51,557 nt of DNA from Pirellulales bacterium (GTDB lineage Bacteria > Planctomycetota > Planctomycetia > Pirellulales > Lacipirellulaceae): the NCBI GenBank assembly GCA_028279215.1, contig JANQOF010000010.1, forward strand, positions 1 through 51,557, read 5' to 3'. The notes under the pieces were generated by a model, which saw nothing but the letters and a program-made list of their open reading frames with translations, was not told where the DNA came from and searched no databases. Positions 27,469 through 36,381 of the stretch are shown piece by piece (position 1 is the first letter of the stretch; each line of letters starts with the position of its first letter). Made by a program: the position numbers and the translations under genes.

Positions 27469-28340
27469 GGGATACAGGCACCGACGGAAATGGTGGGGGA
27501 GGCGCAAAGTGATAGCAGCGCGCCTGTTCGCTCAGTCTGCTCTCACGATCTGAATATGGCGGATTGCGTGCGTTGCGCCGACCCCCGTGCTGACGAGTGG
27601 CGCGATGCACGTTGTTCGCTAGCAATCGGGCGGAGTTTGGCGGGTGAGACGGCCCTCGGCAAAGCTTCTCTGGTTGGCAATGTCGACCCAGGCCAGTCAA
27701 TCATCGCGCCAATTCCGATCGTCTTAGGTGGTTCTTGTGGTGCGACTTGCGAATCTTCCTCAAGTAGCACCGGCAGATTTAACGAAGTAATACTCCGGAT
27801 GGTTTGTTCTGGTGGGCTGATCGCCGCCACGCCGCGTGGCGAAGCCGGTCACCACCAAACGCCAGCAGGGGGGGCCCTGCCCGACGATTGGCGTCCGCCG
27901 ATCAATTGGCTCAAGGTGCGCCGCGCACCGCCTACCGAGCCACGCGAGCAATGCCCTAGCCGCCTGCGGACCGTTCGTAGCGATGCGTTGATGCGTTGCA
28001 TCGATGATTGGACGAGTGCGGGTGGATTGGTTTGTAGCAAATATGCCGACCTATTTTTGGGGGTCAGGTATTATGCAAGCAGATTGACCAATCTCCCCGC
28101 ATCCGCCGGACCGATGCGAACATTACGCAGGAGCGGATCAGAAGGACCTGACCCAACCCAAGTGCATTATTCCCCAAGCGCAAAGGCACCGACCTAGAGG
28201 CGGTAACTCGACCCAGCACACCGGCATCAGGGATCACATGTCGGAGTGGGAGTTGTCGCCAGGCGCCAATGCCGCTCGAAGCAGGTGGACGACCTGCGGA
28301 GAGCTTCGCAGTAAACAGCATGTTGAAATTGGAGAGCCCG
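27469..28340. other. 872-bp divergent intergenic region
   Basis: This gap lies between ppc (leftward) and the HTH-receiver gene (rightward). Open frames exist on both strands but read as low-complexity or Arg/Ser/Pro-rich noise with no start signals or motifs, so I call no gene. It contains an inverted GGGTCAGGT / ACCTGACCC pair (28061-28154) and a G-run at about 27865. A decayed gene or mobile fragment is possible. Confidence 0.4.
28061..28154. repeat. Inverted 9-mers bounding an 85-bp interval
   Basis: GGGTCAGGT at 28061-28069 and ACCTGACCC at 28146-28154 are perfect inverted copies. The left one is preceded by a G-run and the right one is followed by AACCC. GGGTCAGGT-type ends are known to me from short palindromic (REP-like) elements in planctomycetes, but this is memory, not a search. 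No transposase ORF lies between. Confidence 0.35.
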
Positions 28341-28913
28341 ATGAAGGTCTTTACTACTGGTCAGGTCGCAAAGATCTGTAAAGTGGCCCCGCGAACGGTC
28401 AGCAAGTGGTTCGACTCGGGACGTCTCAAGGGATACCGTATCCCCGGTTCCCAGGATCGTCGGATCCCGCGCGAGTATTTGATCAAGTTCCTCAAGGAAC
28501 ACGGCATGCCTTTGGGCGACCTGGAAGACGAGGCGATGGCCAAAGTGCTGATCGTTGCTCAAGACCAGGTGCTGATCGAAAACCTCAAGCGTGAGCTTCC
28601 CCCCGAGAAGTCGTTCAAGACATCGACCGCCGCTAGCGGCTTTGAAGCTGGAATTCAGTCGGAGAGCTTCCACCCCGACTGCATCATTGTCGATTTCTCG
28701 ATTGGCCAGGTCGAAGCGCTACAGATTTGCCAGAATCTGCGTCGGAATCCCGACTTCGCCGAGACCATCTTGATTGCATTGCTTCCGGACGACGGCTCGA
28801 GCACGAGCTTCGATCGTTCGAGCATCAACGAGACGTTCAAGAAGCCGTTCGATGCCGCCCTGCTGGCCGAACGCCTGCGAACGCTCATCGGCAGCAAGAA
28901 GGAACTGGTCTAA
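28341..28913 (+). CDS. Helix-turn-helix protein with degenerate receiver domain
   Basis: This 190-residue protein has a MerR/BldC-like winged helix at residues 1-55 (FTTGQVAKICKVAPRTVSKWFDSGRLKGYRIPGSQDRRIP), as in excisionase-type DNA-binding modules. A receiver-like domain follows at about 70-185. In that domain VLIVAQDQ replaces the usual paired acidic residues, IIVDFSIG keeps an Asp at the phosphorylation position, IALLPDD lacks the usual Ser/Thr, and FKKPFD keeps the Lys-Pro. The receiver is therefore probably phosphorylation-independent or atypical. GGAG sits 6 bases before the ATG at 28341; the frame opens further upstream. A strong terminator follows. The target genes are unknown. Confidence 0.85.
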   Translation: MKVFTTGQVAKICKVAPRTVSKWFDSGRLKGYRIPGSQDRRIPREYLIKFLKEHGMPLGDLEDEAMAKVLIVAQDQVLIENLKRELPPEKSFKTSTAASGFEAGIQSESFHPDCIIVDFSIGQVEALQICQNLRRNPDFAETILIALLPDDGSSTSFDRSSINETFKKPFDAALLAERLRTLIGSKKELV

Positions 28914-29308
28914 GGTCGCCAGTCGAGATACCAAGCGTTCAATCCACCCGCGCTGTTGGACCAAAGGGTGGTTCCACATAAAGGGCACACGGCCGAACGA
29001 ATCGGCTACATGGCACACCGGCAAGATCTCCCGTTCTCGCCGGCAGTTGGCCGCCTACACGAAAGGCCTTGCTACCTTCGAGTAGCAAGGCCTTTTCGCT
29101 TTGGCGTGGCCAAGAATTGTTGTAGAAACTCGCCCGCAGCTTGCTACATTGAAGGTCGTAGCCAAGCCACTAAACAGTCGAGGGCGAATTGCGAGCGGCG
29201 GTCACTCCGTGAACTCGAATCCGAGTTCGTGAGCAAGGTGCCGATCGATCCCTTTAAGGGCGGACCGGACGTAGAGTTTCGGCTTCTCACGCGCTGAGCC
29301 AGGCACCC
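28914..29308. other. 395-bp intergenic region with terminator and possible gene remnant
   Basis: This gap holds the terminator at 29061-29098. The plus frame ending at 29297 reads LESEFVSKVPIDPFKGGPDVEFRLLTR; VPIDPF is a phrase I associate with C-termini of planctomycete proteins (VPxDPFxGxP). No start or upstream domain supports a gene, so I treat it as a possible remnant only. Confidence 0.35.
29061..29098 (+). terminator. Strong rho-independent terminator after HTH-receiver gene
   Basis: GAAAGGCCTTGCTAC (29061-29075) pairs with GTAGCAAGGCCTTTTC (29082-29097): a nearly perfect 15-bp stem with a 6-base loop (CTTCGA) ending in TTTTC. The A-run on the left arm means it could work on both strands. 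Confidence 0.88.
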
Positions 29309-29854
29309 ATGATTTACACCACCCCACCCACACCCGACGACGATCGCTGGGCTGCGGCATTGGAGCAGCCTGTGCGGCGGACCGCGCGACGCTGGCTGCC
29401 CCGGCTTCAGGCAAGATCTTCGGAGAAGACGCTGTACTCTGTTCCTCGGCGCTTCGACATCGCCACGCTACTTGTGGTATCGCTCGCCTACTCACTTCTG
29501 TTTTCGTTCTTCAAAGTGCTTGGCGCGCCGTGGCCGGTGTTTTTGTTCTTTGGGATGCTCACGGTCGTGATCGGAGTAGCCCAGGCGCTGTTTCCCTACG
29601 GCAACGAACCACGCTGGGCATCGATGATCGCAGGATTCGTCTACCTGGAAGTGTGGAGCATTGCCACGGCAATTGTGCTACAAGATTGGACAGGCGGACT
29701 GTGTGGGATGGTTGGGGCGTTCGTATTTGGGCCACCAATCGGCTACATAACAGGAGCCGTTGAAGCCGGCGTGTTTCTGCTTGCCGATAAGGTCCGCAAC
29801 CGGTGGTTCCCCGATACAGACAACAGCGACGCGATCGCGAACAATCCGTTCTAG
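29309..29854 (+). CDS. Small integral membrane protein of unknown function
   Basis: I do not recognise a named family. The 181-residue protein has a polar N-terminus of about 50 residues (rich in Pro, Asp and Arg) and then four hydrophobic helices at roughly 50-70, 74-95, 105-125 and 128-152. A short charged tail ends in NNPF. Arg/Lys placement suggests both ends face the cytoplasm. It starts with an ATG and stands 110 bp before moaC on the same strand, but I see no functional link. Similar small multi-pass proteins are common near housekeeping genes in Pirellulales. Confidence 0.75.
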   Translation: MIYTTPPTPDDDRWAAALEQPVRRTARRWLPRLQARSSEKTLYSVPRRFDIATLLVVSLAYSLLFSFFKVLGAPWPVFLFFGMLTVVIGVAQALFPYGNEPRWASMIAGFVYLEVWSIATAIVLQDWTGGLCGMVGAFVFGPPIGYITGAVEAGVFLLADKVRNRWFPDTDNSDAIANNPF

Positions 29855-29964
29855 CCTCGCGTGGGTATCCGCCGCGACAAATTGACGCGGCTACTACGGT
29901 TTGCACCACCGCTTCGCTACAATTCTGAAGGGCTTTGGCAGGGTAACGTCACGGCGAGAACGAA

Positions 29965-30441
29965 GTGAACGACCTCACTCATTTCGACGAACTGGGCGCC
30001 AGTCGCATGGTGGATGTTGGCGACAAAGCGGTCACTCGACGTCGGGCGGTCGCGTCGGCGCACGTTGTGATGCAGCCGTCGACGCTCGAGCGAATTGCGT
30101 CTGGCGGGCATGCGAAAGGAAACGTCCTAGAGGTGGCACGCTTGGCAGGAATCATGGCCGCCAAGCGCACGGGCGACTTGATTCCCCTTTGTCATCCGCT
30201 ACCGATCGACGGAGTCGTGGTGGACTTCGAAGTACAACAGCCCGCGACGCTGCGGATCGACGCCACCGTGACTACAACAAGTAAGACGGGGGTTGAAATG
30301 GAGGCTCTCATTGCCGCAGCCACGGCTGCCCTAACGGTGTACGACATGGTAAAATCGGCGGACCGCGGTGTGGTGATCGAGCACGTGCAACTGGAGCACA
30401 AGTCGGGCGGCAAAAGTGGTGAATGGAACCGGGCGGAGTAA
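29965..30441 (+). CDS. moaC: Cyclic pyranopterin monophosphate synthase
   Basis: MoaC acts after the radical-SAM enzyme MoaA to form cyclic pyranopterin monophosphate, the first stable intermediate of molybdenum cofactor. The 158-residue protein has the full signature: LTHFDELGASRMVDVGDKA, KGNVLEVARLAGIMAAKRT, the active-site IPLCHPLPI, TSKTGVEMEAL and TVYDMVKSADRGV. The start is a GTG at 29965, which gives the standard N-terminus (NDLTHFDE). The next gene begins 60 bp after its stop. No other moa gene is in view. Confidence 0.97.
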   Translation: MNDLTHFDELGASRMVDVGDKAVTRRRAVASAHVVMQPSTLERIASGGHAKGNVLEVARLAGIMAAKRTGDLIPLCHPLPIDGVVVDFEVQQPATLRIDATVTTTSKTGVEMEALIAAATAALTVYDMVKSADRGVVIEHVQLEHKSGGKSGEWNRAE

Positions 30442-30500
30442 TCCGCGGGTGTCTGGCGACCAAGCAGCTTCGGCACAATCGACAGGGCGAAGGAACAAGC

Positions 30501-31499
30501 ATGACGCAAGTCGGAACCAGCAATGAGAGGAGTCGCCCGAGTGCCGGCGATCTGTTCCTCGAAGTGCGCGACGAACTCCAGCAGGTCGAAATCCGCTTGC
30601 AGGCTGAGTTGCGGAGCCGACACGAGCAAGTCGATCGAGTCGTTCGGCACGGGTATCGCTTGGGGGGAAAACGGCTGCGCCCTGCATTACTACTACTAGC
30701 GAGCCGGGCCTGTGGCGAATTAACAGATGCTCATCGGACGCTGGCCGTAGTCGTGGAGATGATTCACACCGCCACGTTGGTTCACGACGACGTGTTGGAT
30801 GAAGCTGATTTGCGTCGACATGTCGATACGGTGAACGCCAGATGGGGCAACGAGACGAGCGTGCTGCTGGGCGACTTCTTGTTCTCACATGCGTTCTATC
30901 TCGCCAGCACCATTGGCACCGCGGATGCCTGCATGTTGATTGGCAAGAGCACCAACCGTGTGTGCGAAGGCGAAATGCGCCAGACATTGGCCGAGGGCGA
31001 TCTTTCGCTTGGCGAGGACGACTACTTCGCGATCATCGATGCCAAAACCGCAGAGCTATGCGCATGCTGCTCCGAGCTTGGAGCCATGTTCGCCGGTGCC
31101 GACGACGAGTGCACTTCGGCACTGGCTTCCTACGGTCGCAATCTAGGCATGGCCTTTCAGATTGCCGACGACCTACTAGACCTCGCTGGCTGCGAAGAAG
31201 CGACCGGGAAGTCGCTCGGCCGCGATTTGGCGAAGCAAAAGTTAACGTTGCCGCTAATCCACGCCCGCGACACGCTGGTGGATGGCCCGCGCAATCAACT
31301 GCTTGAGCTTATCAAAGAGGGCCGCGACCACGATGCACTGCTAGCGCAACTTAGCGAACTAGGTTCGCTCGAATACGCTCGCCAAGTCGCCAACGAGTAC
31401 GCCACGAAGGCGATTCGCAATCTAAATGTGGTTCGCGACTCGCCAACGAAAGCGACGCTCCAAAAGTTGGCGAAATTTGTGGTGAGCCGGAGCAATTGA
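30501..31499 (+). CDS. Trans-polyprenyl diphosphate synthase (long chain)
   Basis: This enzyme extends allylic diphosphates with isopentenyl diphosphate, probably to the C35-C45 side chain of menaquinone or ubiquinone. The 332-residue protein has GGKRLRP, the first Asp-rich motif DDVLDEADLRR near residue 96 and the second, DDLLDLAG, near 222. Small residues before the first motif (TATLVHDDV) fit long-chain synthases (IspB/HepT type); the exact length cannot be read from sequence alone. AAGGA precedes the ATG at 30501; the open frame begins earlier. It follows moaC on the same strand. Confidence 0.92.
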   Translation: MTQVGTSNERSRPSAGDLFLEVRDELQQVEIRLQAELRSRHEQVDRVVRHGYRLGGKRLRPALLLLASRACGELTDAHRTLAVVVEMIHTATLVHDDVLDEADLRRHVDTVNARWGNETSVLLGDFLFSHAFYLASTIGTADACMLIGKSTNRVCEGEMRQTLAEGDLSLGEDDYFAIIDAKTAELCACCSELGAMFAGADDECTSALASYGRNLGMAFQIADDLLDLAGCEEATGKSLGRDLAKQKLTLPLIHARDTLVDGPRNQLLELIKEGRDHDALLAQLSELGSLEYARQVANEYATKAIRNLNVVRDSPTKATLQKLAKFVVSRSN

Positions 31500-31630
31500 G
31501 CGCAATTCCCTTGCACATTGGAGGCAATGGGGTATTCGCTGTATCACGGTTGTCATTGATCCGAGATGGATTCAAAATACGGCTGAGATTGTGCGAGCGG
31601 CTTGGCCACCTCAACAAATGGCGAGATACA

Positions 31631-32218
31631 GTGGATTCGCATAGTTCAGAGAACCCGTTTGCTTCCCCACTTGCCGACCCTACAACGCAGAGTCTGGTCG
31701 GCCCCGACGTTGAGAAGATTCGAAGGGAGTACTTGTCGCATGAAGCATCGATCCAATCTGTCGGATTTCTTTACCTTCTGGGTGGCGGCCTGTCGGCCGT
31801 CTACTGCATCGTTGGTGGCGTAGCCCTCCTTGGTGTACTAGCCAACGGCAAAATTGGATCTGGCGAAGTAGGGTTCGTTTCCTTTGTCGCCCTGTTGTTC
31901 GTGGCAATCGCTTGGTTTCAATTATGGGTCGGAATCGGTCTTCGACGACTGAAGCCGGAAGTGAAGACACCTGCGACGGTGCTCGCAGCCATTGGACTTA
32001 TCGGGATTCCTATTGGCACACTAATCAGCGCATACATCTTATGGCTGATTCACTCTGCCAAAGGCAAGGTCGTGTTATCATACGAGTACCAGGAGATCAT
32101 CCGACAGACTCCACACATAAAGTACAAGACGTCTATAATAGTTTGGATACTCCTTGGTCTTCTGTTATTGGTGCTTGGACTTGCTGTCCTGGCCGTAATC
32201 GTTGGGTCGCTTGGATAG
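31631..32218 (+). CDS. Four-helix membrane protein, ENPFASP type
   Basis: This protein of about 195 residues begins with SSENPFASPLADP, the opening found on many short planctomycete membrane proteins, then a cytosolic stretch and four hydrophobic helices (about 45-70, 80-105, 120-145 and 170-195). Between helices 3 and 4 is the loop SAKGKVVLSYEYQEIIRQTPHIKYK, whose KGKVV..YQ..I..TPHIKYK pattern I recognise as recurring in this phylum. Function is unknown. The start is a GTG at 31631; the frame opens earlier (TTG 31496) but that part reads poorly. It is convergent with miaA, 9 bp away. Confidence 0.72.
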   Translation: MDSHSSENPFASPLADPTTQSLVGPDVEKIRREYLSHEASIQSVGFLYLLGGGLSAVYCIVGGVALLGVLANGKIGSGEVGFVSFVALLFVAIAWFQLWVGIGLRRLKPEVKTPATVLAAIGLIGIPIGTLISAYILWLIHSAKGKVVLSYEYQEIIRQTPHIKYKTSIIVWILLGLLLLVLGLAVLAVIVGSLG

Positions 32219-32227
32219 TATGTCTGG

Positions 32228-33184
32228 TCAACCGCCCATGTCGTAGATTTGACCCACAATGCTCTCGGTCGCGTCGCCATCCGCCACCTCCACCCACCGA
32301 CACTCGCTCAAACTTCGAAACCAAGTTCCCTGTCGCTTTGCGAATCGTCGCGTCCGGGCTTTGATCTTCTCAATCATTGTCGCCTCGTCGACGTCCCCGG
32401 CGAGGTACTCGAGTACCTCCTGATAACCGACCGCTTGGCTCGCCGTGCGGCCGAGTTGCTTCCCACCGGATGTAAGCCCGCGGACTTCGTCGACTAAGCC
32501 GTCGGCGAGCATTCTGTCGACTCGCGCTTCAATCCTGCGGTGTTGTTCATCCCGAGGGCGGTGCAATACAAACACTCGACATTCGTCGGCTCGGCGGGCA
32601 TCTTCAAACTCCAGTTGCTGGTGACTAATCGGCTCACCAGTCGAGCGAAACACCTCTAGGGCACGAATTAGTCGGCGGGTATCGTTGGGATGAATTTGGT
32701 TGGCGGCAAGCGGATCGACTTGCTCGAGACGACGATGCAATTCACCGGGTGGGAGTTGGGCGGCTTCCTGTTCGATTTCCTGACGCAGTTCCCAGTTGGC
32801 CGGCGGTCCCTCGAACAAACCACGCAGCAGGCACTTAAGCCACATGGGCGTGCCACCGACGAACAGCACTTCGCGCCCTCGGCCGCGGATGTCGCGAACC
32901 ACCTGCTCGGCGTCGTCGAGGTATTGGGCAACGCTATACTCCTCGTCCGGTTCGCGAAGGTCAATCAAATGATGTGGTACGGAGGCACGCTCTTCGGCGC
33001 CTGGCTTGGCCGTTCCAATGTCCATGCCGCGATAGATGGCCATCGAGTCAAGCGAGACAATTTCGGCCCCCAACTGCTCAGCAAGCGCAAGGCCAATCTG
33101 CGACTTGCCAACCGCGGTGGCGCCGGTCAGAAACCAACATTGCTTTACAAACAGTTCGCTGGTCACGGGTGAACGCCGGTTCAT
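32228..33184 (-). CDS. miaA: tRNA dimethylallyltransferase
   Basis: MiaA adds a dimethylallyl group to adenosine 37 of tRNAs that read UNN codons. The 318-residue protein has the P-loop GATAVGKS near residue 20, VSLDSMAIYRGMDIGTAKP, PHHLIDL, VGGTPMWLKCLLRGLF, ANQIHPNDTRRLIRALE, and the late ARTRRFAKRQGTWFR segment of the family. The ATG at 33184 is kept, although several residues precede the P-loop region. It is convergent with the upstream membrane protein and divergent from hisE. Confidence 0.97.
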   Translation of the reverse strand: MNRRSPVTSELFVKQCWFLTGATAVGKSQIGLALAEQLGAEIVSLDSMAIYRGMDIGTAKPGAEERASVPHHLIDLREPDEEYSVAQYLDDAEQVVRDIRGRGREVLFVGGTPMWLKCLLRGLFEGPPANWELRQEIEQEAAQLPPGELHRRLEQVDPLAANQIHPNDTRRLIRALEVFRSTGEPISHQQLEFEDARRADECRVFVLHRPRDEQHRRIEARVDRMLADGLVDEVRGLTSGGKQLGRTASQAVGYQEVLEYLAGDVDEATMIEKIKARTRRFAKRQGTWFRSLSECRWVEVADGDATESIVGQIYDMGG

Positions 33185-33275
33185 TGCCAGTGGAGGTTTG
33201 GCTGGTTAAACTGATCGATTACGCTTGTCGGACATTATTGTTGAATGCGTCTCGGAGTTGAATCCCGCACTGATC

Positions 33276-33605
33276 ATGCCTCGCCCCATCGATCAACTCG
33301 AAGCCACAATTGCCGAACGCAAGGCGGGCGGCGATGAAACATCGTCGTATACAGCCAAGTTGCTGGCGGGCGGCGTGGCCAAGATTGGCGAGAAGGTCAT
33401 CGAAGAGGCGGCCGAGGTGGTGGAGGCAGCCGGCGAGCCTGGCGAGGCGGGACGCCAGCACACCATCGCCGAGGCGGGGGACGTCGTCTACCACCTGATG
33501 GTTCTGCTCTCGGCACGCGATATTGCTCTAACGGACGTCGAGGCCGAACTCGCCCGCAGGTTTGGAATGTCTGGTTTGGAAGAAAGAGCTTCGCGTAGCA
33601 CCTAA
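33276..33605 (+). CDS. hisE: Phosphoribosyl-ATP diphosphatase
   Basis: HisE hydrolyses phosphoribosyl-ATP to phosphoribosyl-AMP, step two of histidine synthesis. The MazG-like fold is seen in YTAKLLAGGVAKIGEKVIEEAAEVVEA (metal-binding Glu residues in EKVIEEAAEV) and EAGDVVYHLMVLL. I use ATG 33276 (PRPIDQLEATIAER), giving 109 residues, the usual size; the frame opens 51 bases earlier at a TTG. It is a free-standing hisE, not fused to hisI, and lies 28 bp before hisG, so the two form an unusual short his operon in reverse biochemical order. Confidence 0.93.
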   Translation: MPRPIDQLEATIAERKAGGDETSSYTAKLLAGGVAKIGEKVIEEAAEVVEAAGEPGEAGRQHTIAEAGDVVYHLMVLLSARDIALTDVEAELARRFGMSGLEERASRST

Positions 33606-33633
33606 CCCTTCTGCGAGCGGCCCCTACAAACCT

Positions 33634-34482
33634 ATGTCGAACTTACGAATCGGAATTCCGAGCAAAGGCCGTTTGGCCGAAGCGTCAGCCGAACTCTTGA
33701 AGGAAGCGGGGCTGAGTTTTCGCCGCCAGGATCGCAGTTTGTTCGCCAAAGTGAAGGATATGCCGATTGACATTTGCTTCCTGCGAACAGACGACATTCC
33801 TGTTCTCTGCGCCGAAGGGGCGATTGGGCTGGGCATCACCGGTGGCGATTTGATCGAGGAAGCGGGCGTCGACGTCAATCGGCGGTTGGCCCTGGGGCTT
33901 GGCGGATGCCGATTGGCCGTTTGTGTGCCGGAAGACTCAGCTTACAAGTCGCCCGGCGATTTGAACGGAGCGCGGATCGCCACCAGTTTTCCGCATGTCA
34001 CCCAGAATTACCTCGCCTCGCATGGCGCCAAGTGCCACACCGTGGAACTCACTGGCTCGGTCGAGGTGATGATCGCCTTGGGCGTTGCCGACGGAATTGT
34101 CGATCTAGTCGAGACCGGGAGCACGCTCGCGGCAAATAGGCTTAGGGTGCTCGATACCATCGGTCGATACGAAACAGAGCTCATCCAAGGTTCGGTAGTC
34201 GACCCGGAGTTGGCTGACCGCGTTGTTCGCCGACTCGAGGGCGTCGTGATTGCACGAAGCTACTCGCTACTGGAGTACAATGTGCCAGCCGATAAGCTGT
34301 CGGCGGCCGAAAAGATCACGCCAGGTTACAGTTCGCCAACAGTCAACAAGCTCGAACAGGAAGGCTGGTATGCGGTACGGGCCATGGTACCGCGAAAAGA
34401 CGTCATCGGTATTATGGAAGAGCTAGACGCCGTGGGCGCCGAAGCCATTCTGGAAACCGCCATTCAAAACTGCCGCTTGTGA
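33634..34482 (+). CDS. hisG: ATP phosphoribosyltransferase, long form
   Basis: HisG joins ATP and PRPP, the first and feedback-controlled step of histidine synthesis. The 282-residue protein starts LRIGIPSKGRLAEAS and has GLGITGGDLIEEAGVDV, IATSFPHVTQNYL and the PRPP-binding region DGIVDLVETGSTLAAN. The C-terminal part (TPGYSSPTVNKLEQEGWYAVRAMVPRKDV) is the histidine-binding regulatory domain that marks the long HisG form, which works without HisZ. The ATG at 33634 gives the right N-terminus; upstream in-frame codons overlap hisE. It is convergent with aspS, 16 bp apart. Confidence 0.96.
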   Translation: MSNLRIGIPSKGRLAEASAELLKEAGLSFRRQDRSLFAKVKDMPIDICFLRTDDIPVLCAEGAIGLGITGGDLIEEAGVDVNRRLALGLGGCRLAVCVPEDSAYKSPGDLNGARIATSFPHVTQNYLASHGAKCHTVELTGSVEVMIALGVADGIVDLVETGSTLAANRLRVLDTIGRYETELIQGSVVDPELADRVVRRLEGVVIARSYSLLEYNVPADKLSAAEKITPGYSSPTVNKLEQEGWYAVRAMVPRKDVIGIMEELDAVGAEAILETAIQNCRL

Positions 34483-34498
34483 TCTGCTCATTGCATCC

Positions 34499-36271
34499 CT
34501 ACAAATCCAGCTTCACCCCCAACTCCCGCAACTGCTTGTTGTCGACGGAACCCGGCGCTTCGGTCATCAAGTCGGTCGCCTTTTGAGTTTTGGGGAAGGC
34601 AATCACGTCACGGATGTTGTCGAGGCCAGCGAACAACATCACTACGCGGTCGAGGCCGAGGGCCAAGCCGCCGTGGGGCGGAGCGCCGTAGGCCAACGCG
34701 TCGAGTAAGAACCCAAAGCGGTCTTTGGCCGTTTCGTCGTCGATTCCCAATAGGCCGAACACTTTGCTCTGTGTTTCCGAATCATGAATACGAATCGTGC
34801 CGCCACCCGCTTCGTGTCCGTTGATCACTAGGTCGTAAGCCTTAGCGCGGCATTTGTGCGGATCGCTCTCGAGCAGCGCGAGATCCTCGTCCTTCGGTGC
34901 AGTGAATGGATGGTGCGTGGCGAACCAACGCTTCTCGTCGTCGTCGTATTCGAACATCGGAAAGTCGACGACCCACGAAAAGTGCATGTCGCTAGGATCG
35001 TACAGCTTCATTTCCGCGCCAATCTTCGTCCTTAGCGCGTGGAGCACGCCGCAGGTGGCTTGCCACTTGTCGGCCGAGAACAGGATCAAGTCGCCCTCTT
35101 CGGATCCCAGCCGATCGCCCATTTCGGCGAGCAGCTCATCGGAGAAGAACTTCGCGATGTTCGAGTTGAGCTTGCCGCCCTCCTCGGCTCGAAACCACGC
35201 CAGCCCCTTAGCGCCATGTCCTTTGACGAACTCGGTGAGCGCGTCGATGCCACGACGGCTGTAGAACTCGGCGCCACCTTTAGCGCAAAGCGCCCGAACG
35301 TGCCCGCCCGACTCAACTACGCTCTTGAACACGCCAAAGTCGCTCTTTGGAGCCAAGTCGGTCAGGTCGACTATCTCCAAGCCAAATCGCAGGTCGGGCG
35401 CGTCGTGGCCAAACCGTCGCATGGCTTCCTCGTAGGTCAGGTGAGGAAGCGGTAACTGAAGATCCAGGTCGAGAATCTCTTTGGCCAACTTCGCCATACA
35501 ACCGTCGATCATCCCCATCACGTCGTCGGCATCGACGAAGCTCATCTCGAGGTCGACCTGGGTAAATTCCGGCTGCCGGTCGGCACGCAGGTCTTCGTCG
35601 CGAAAGCAGCGTGCGATTTGAATGTAACGGTCGTAGCCCGCGATCATTAAGATCTGTTTGTAGAGCTGCGGCGACTGCGGCAACGCATAAAAACTGCCGT
35701 TGTGCACCCGGCTTGGCACCAGGTAATCGCGGGCGCCCTCGGGCGTGCTGCGGCCAAGGATGGGTGTTTCGACGTCCACAAAGCTATGCTCTTCGAAGTA
35801 GTCGCGCATCCGCTTGGTGATATGGTCGCGGAGCAGCATGGTCTTCTGCATTGCCGGCCGACGTAGATCTAGATAGCGATGCTTGAGTCGGAGTTCTTCG
35901 CCCGGAAGTTCAGTGACTTTTTCACTCGGCGAAACATCGGGCGTTTTCGATTTGTTCAGCAGCTTCAGCTCGGTAGCGCTGATCTCTATCTCGCCGGTGG
36001 CGAGCTTTGGATTCTCCTGCCCTTCGGGTCGCACCGTCACCGTACCGGTCGCCTGGATCACGTACTCCGCACGTAGGTGCTTGCTCTGTTCGATCACCGC
36101 ATCGGGCGTGCCGGGCGGACCAAACGATACTTGGGTAATGCCGTAGCGGTCGCGGAGATCGACGAACAGCCCGCCGCCGTGGTCGCGGTAGCTGTCGACC
36201 CAGCCACACAGCGTGACCTCCTGGCCAGCGTTGGAAGAGGAGAGTTCGCCACAAGTATGGGTGCGGAGCAT
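34499..36271 (-). CDS. aspS: Aspartyl-tRNA synthetase (bacterial type)
   Basis: This enzyme charges tRNA(Asp). The 590-residue protein is of the bacterial class IIb form: an N-terminal OB-fold anticodon-binding domain ([10 protein letters not shown]...[14 protein letters not shown]), then the catalytic core with [24 protein letters not shown] (motif 2 region, [20 protein letters not shown]) and, at the end, [17 protein letters not shown] (motif 3). The inserted GAD domain of bacterial AspRS is present in the middle. Whether it is discriminating or also charges tRNA(Asn) depends on the presence of gatCAB and asnS, which are not in the window. Confidence 0.97.
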   Translation of the reverse strand: MLRTHTCGELSSSNAGQEVTLCGWVDSYRDHGGGLFVDLRDRYGITQVSFGPPGTPDAVIEQSKHLRAEYVIQATGTVTVRPEGQENPKLATGEIEISATELKLLNKSKTPDVSPSEKVTELPGEELRLKHRYLDLRRPAMQKTMLLRDHITKRMRDYFEEHSFVDVETPILGRSTPEGARDYLVPSRVHNGSFYALPQSPQLYKQILMIAGYDRYIQIARCFRDEDLRADRQPEFTQVDLEMSFVDADDVMGMIDGCMAKLAKEILDLDLQLPLPHLTYEEAMRRFGHDAPDLRFGLEIVDLTDLAPKSDFGVFKSVVESGGHVRALCAKGGAEFYSRRGIDALTEFVKGHGAKGLAWFRAEEGGKLNSNIAKFFSDELLAEMGDRLGSEEGDLILFSADKWQATCGVLHALRTKIGAEMKLYDPSDMHFSWVVDFPMFEYDDDEKRWFATHHPFTAPKDEDLALLESDPHKCRAKAYDLVINGHEAGGGTIRIHDSETQSKVFGLLGIDDETAKDRFGFLLDALAYGAPPHGGLALGLDRVVMLFAGLDNIRDVIAFPKTQKATDLMTEAPGSVDNKQLRELGVKLDL

Positions 36272-36381
36272 TGAAGTGTGGAGGTTGGAATACAGAGTAA
36301 ATGTGCACTAGGGCCTGCGTAACTTAGCCGCAGCGAACCCGCGATTGTAGTTCGACTGGCGTTGTCGGGCTAGGCGACCGG

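Noticed and set aside
26401-28197. 598-residue open frame on the plus strand, opposite ppc and into the next gap
   Set aside because: Its coding part is the complement of the ppc gene, which has clear motifs in the other frame; the rest is compositional noise.
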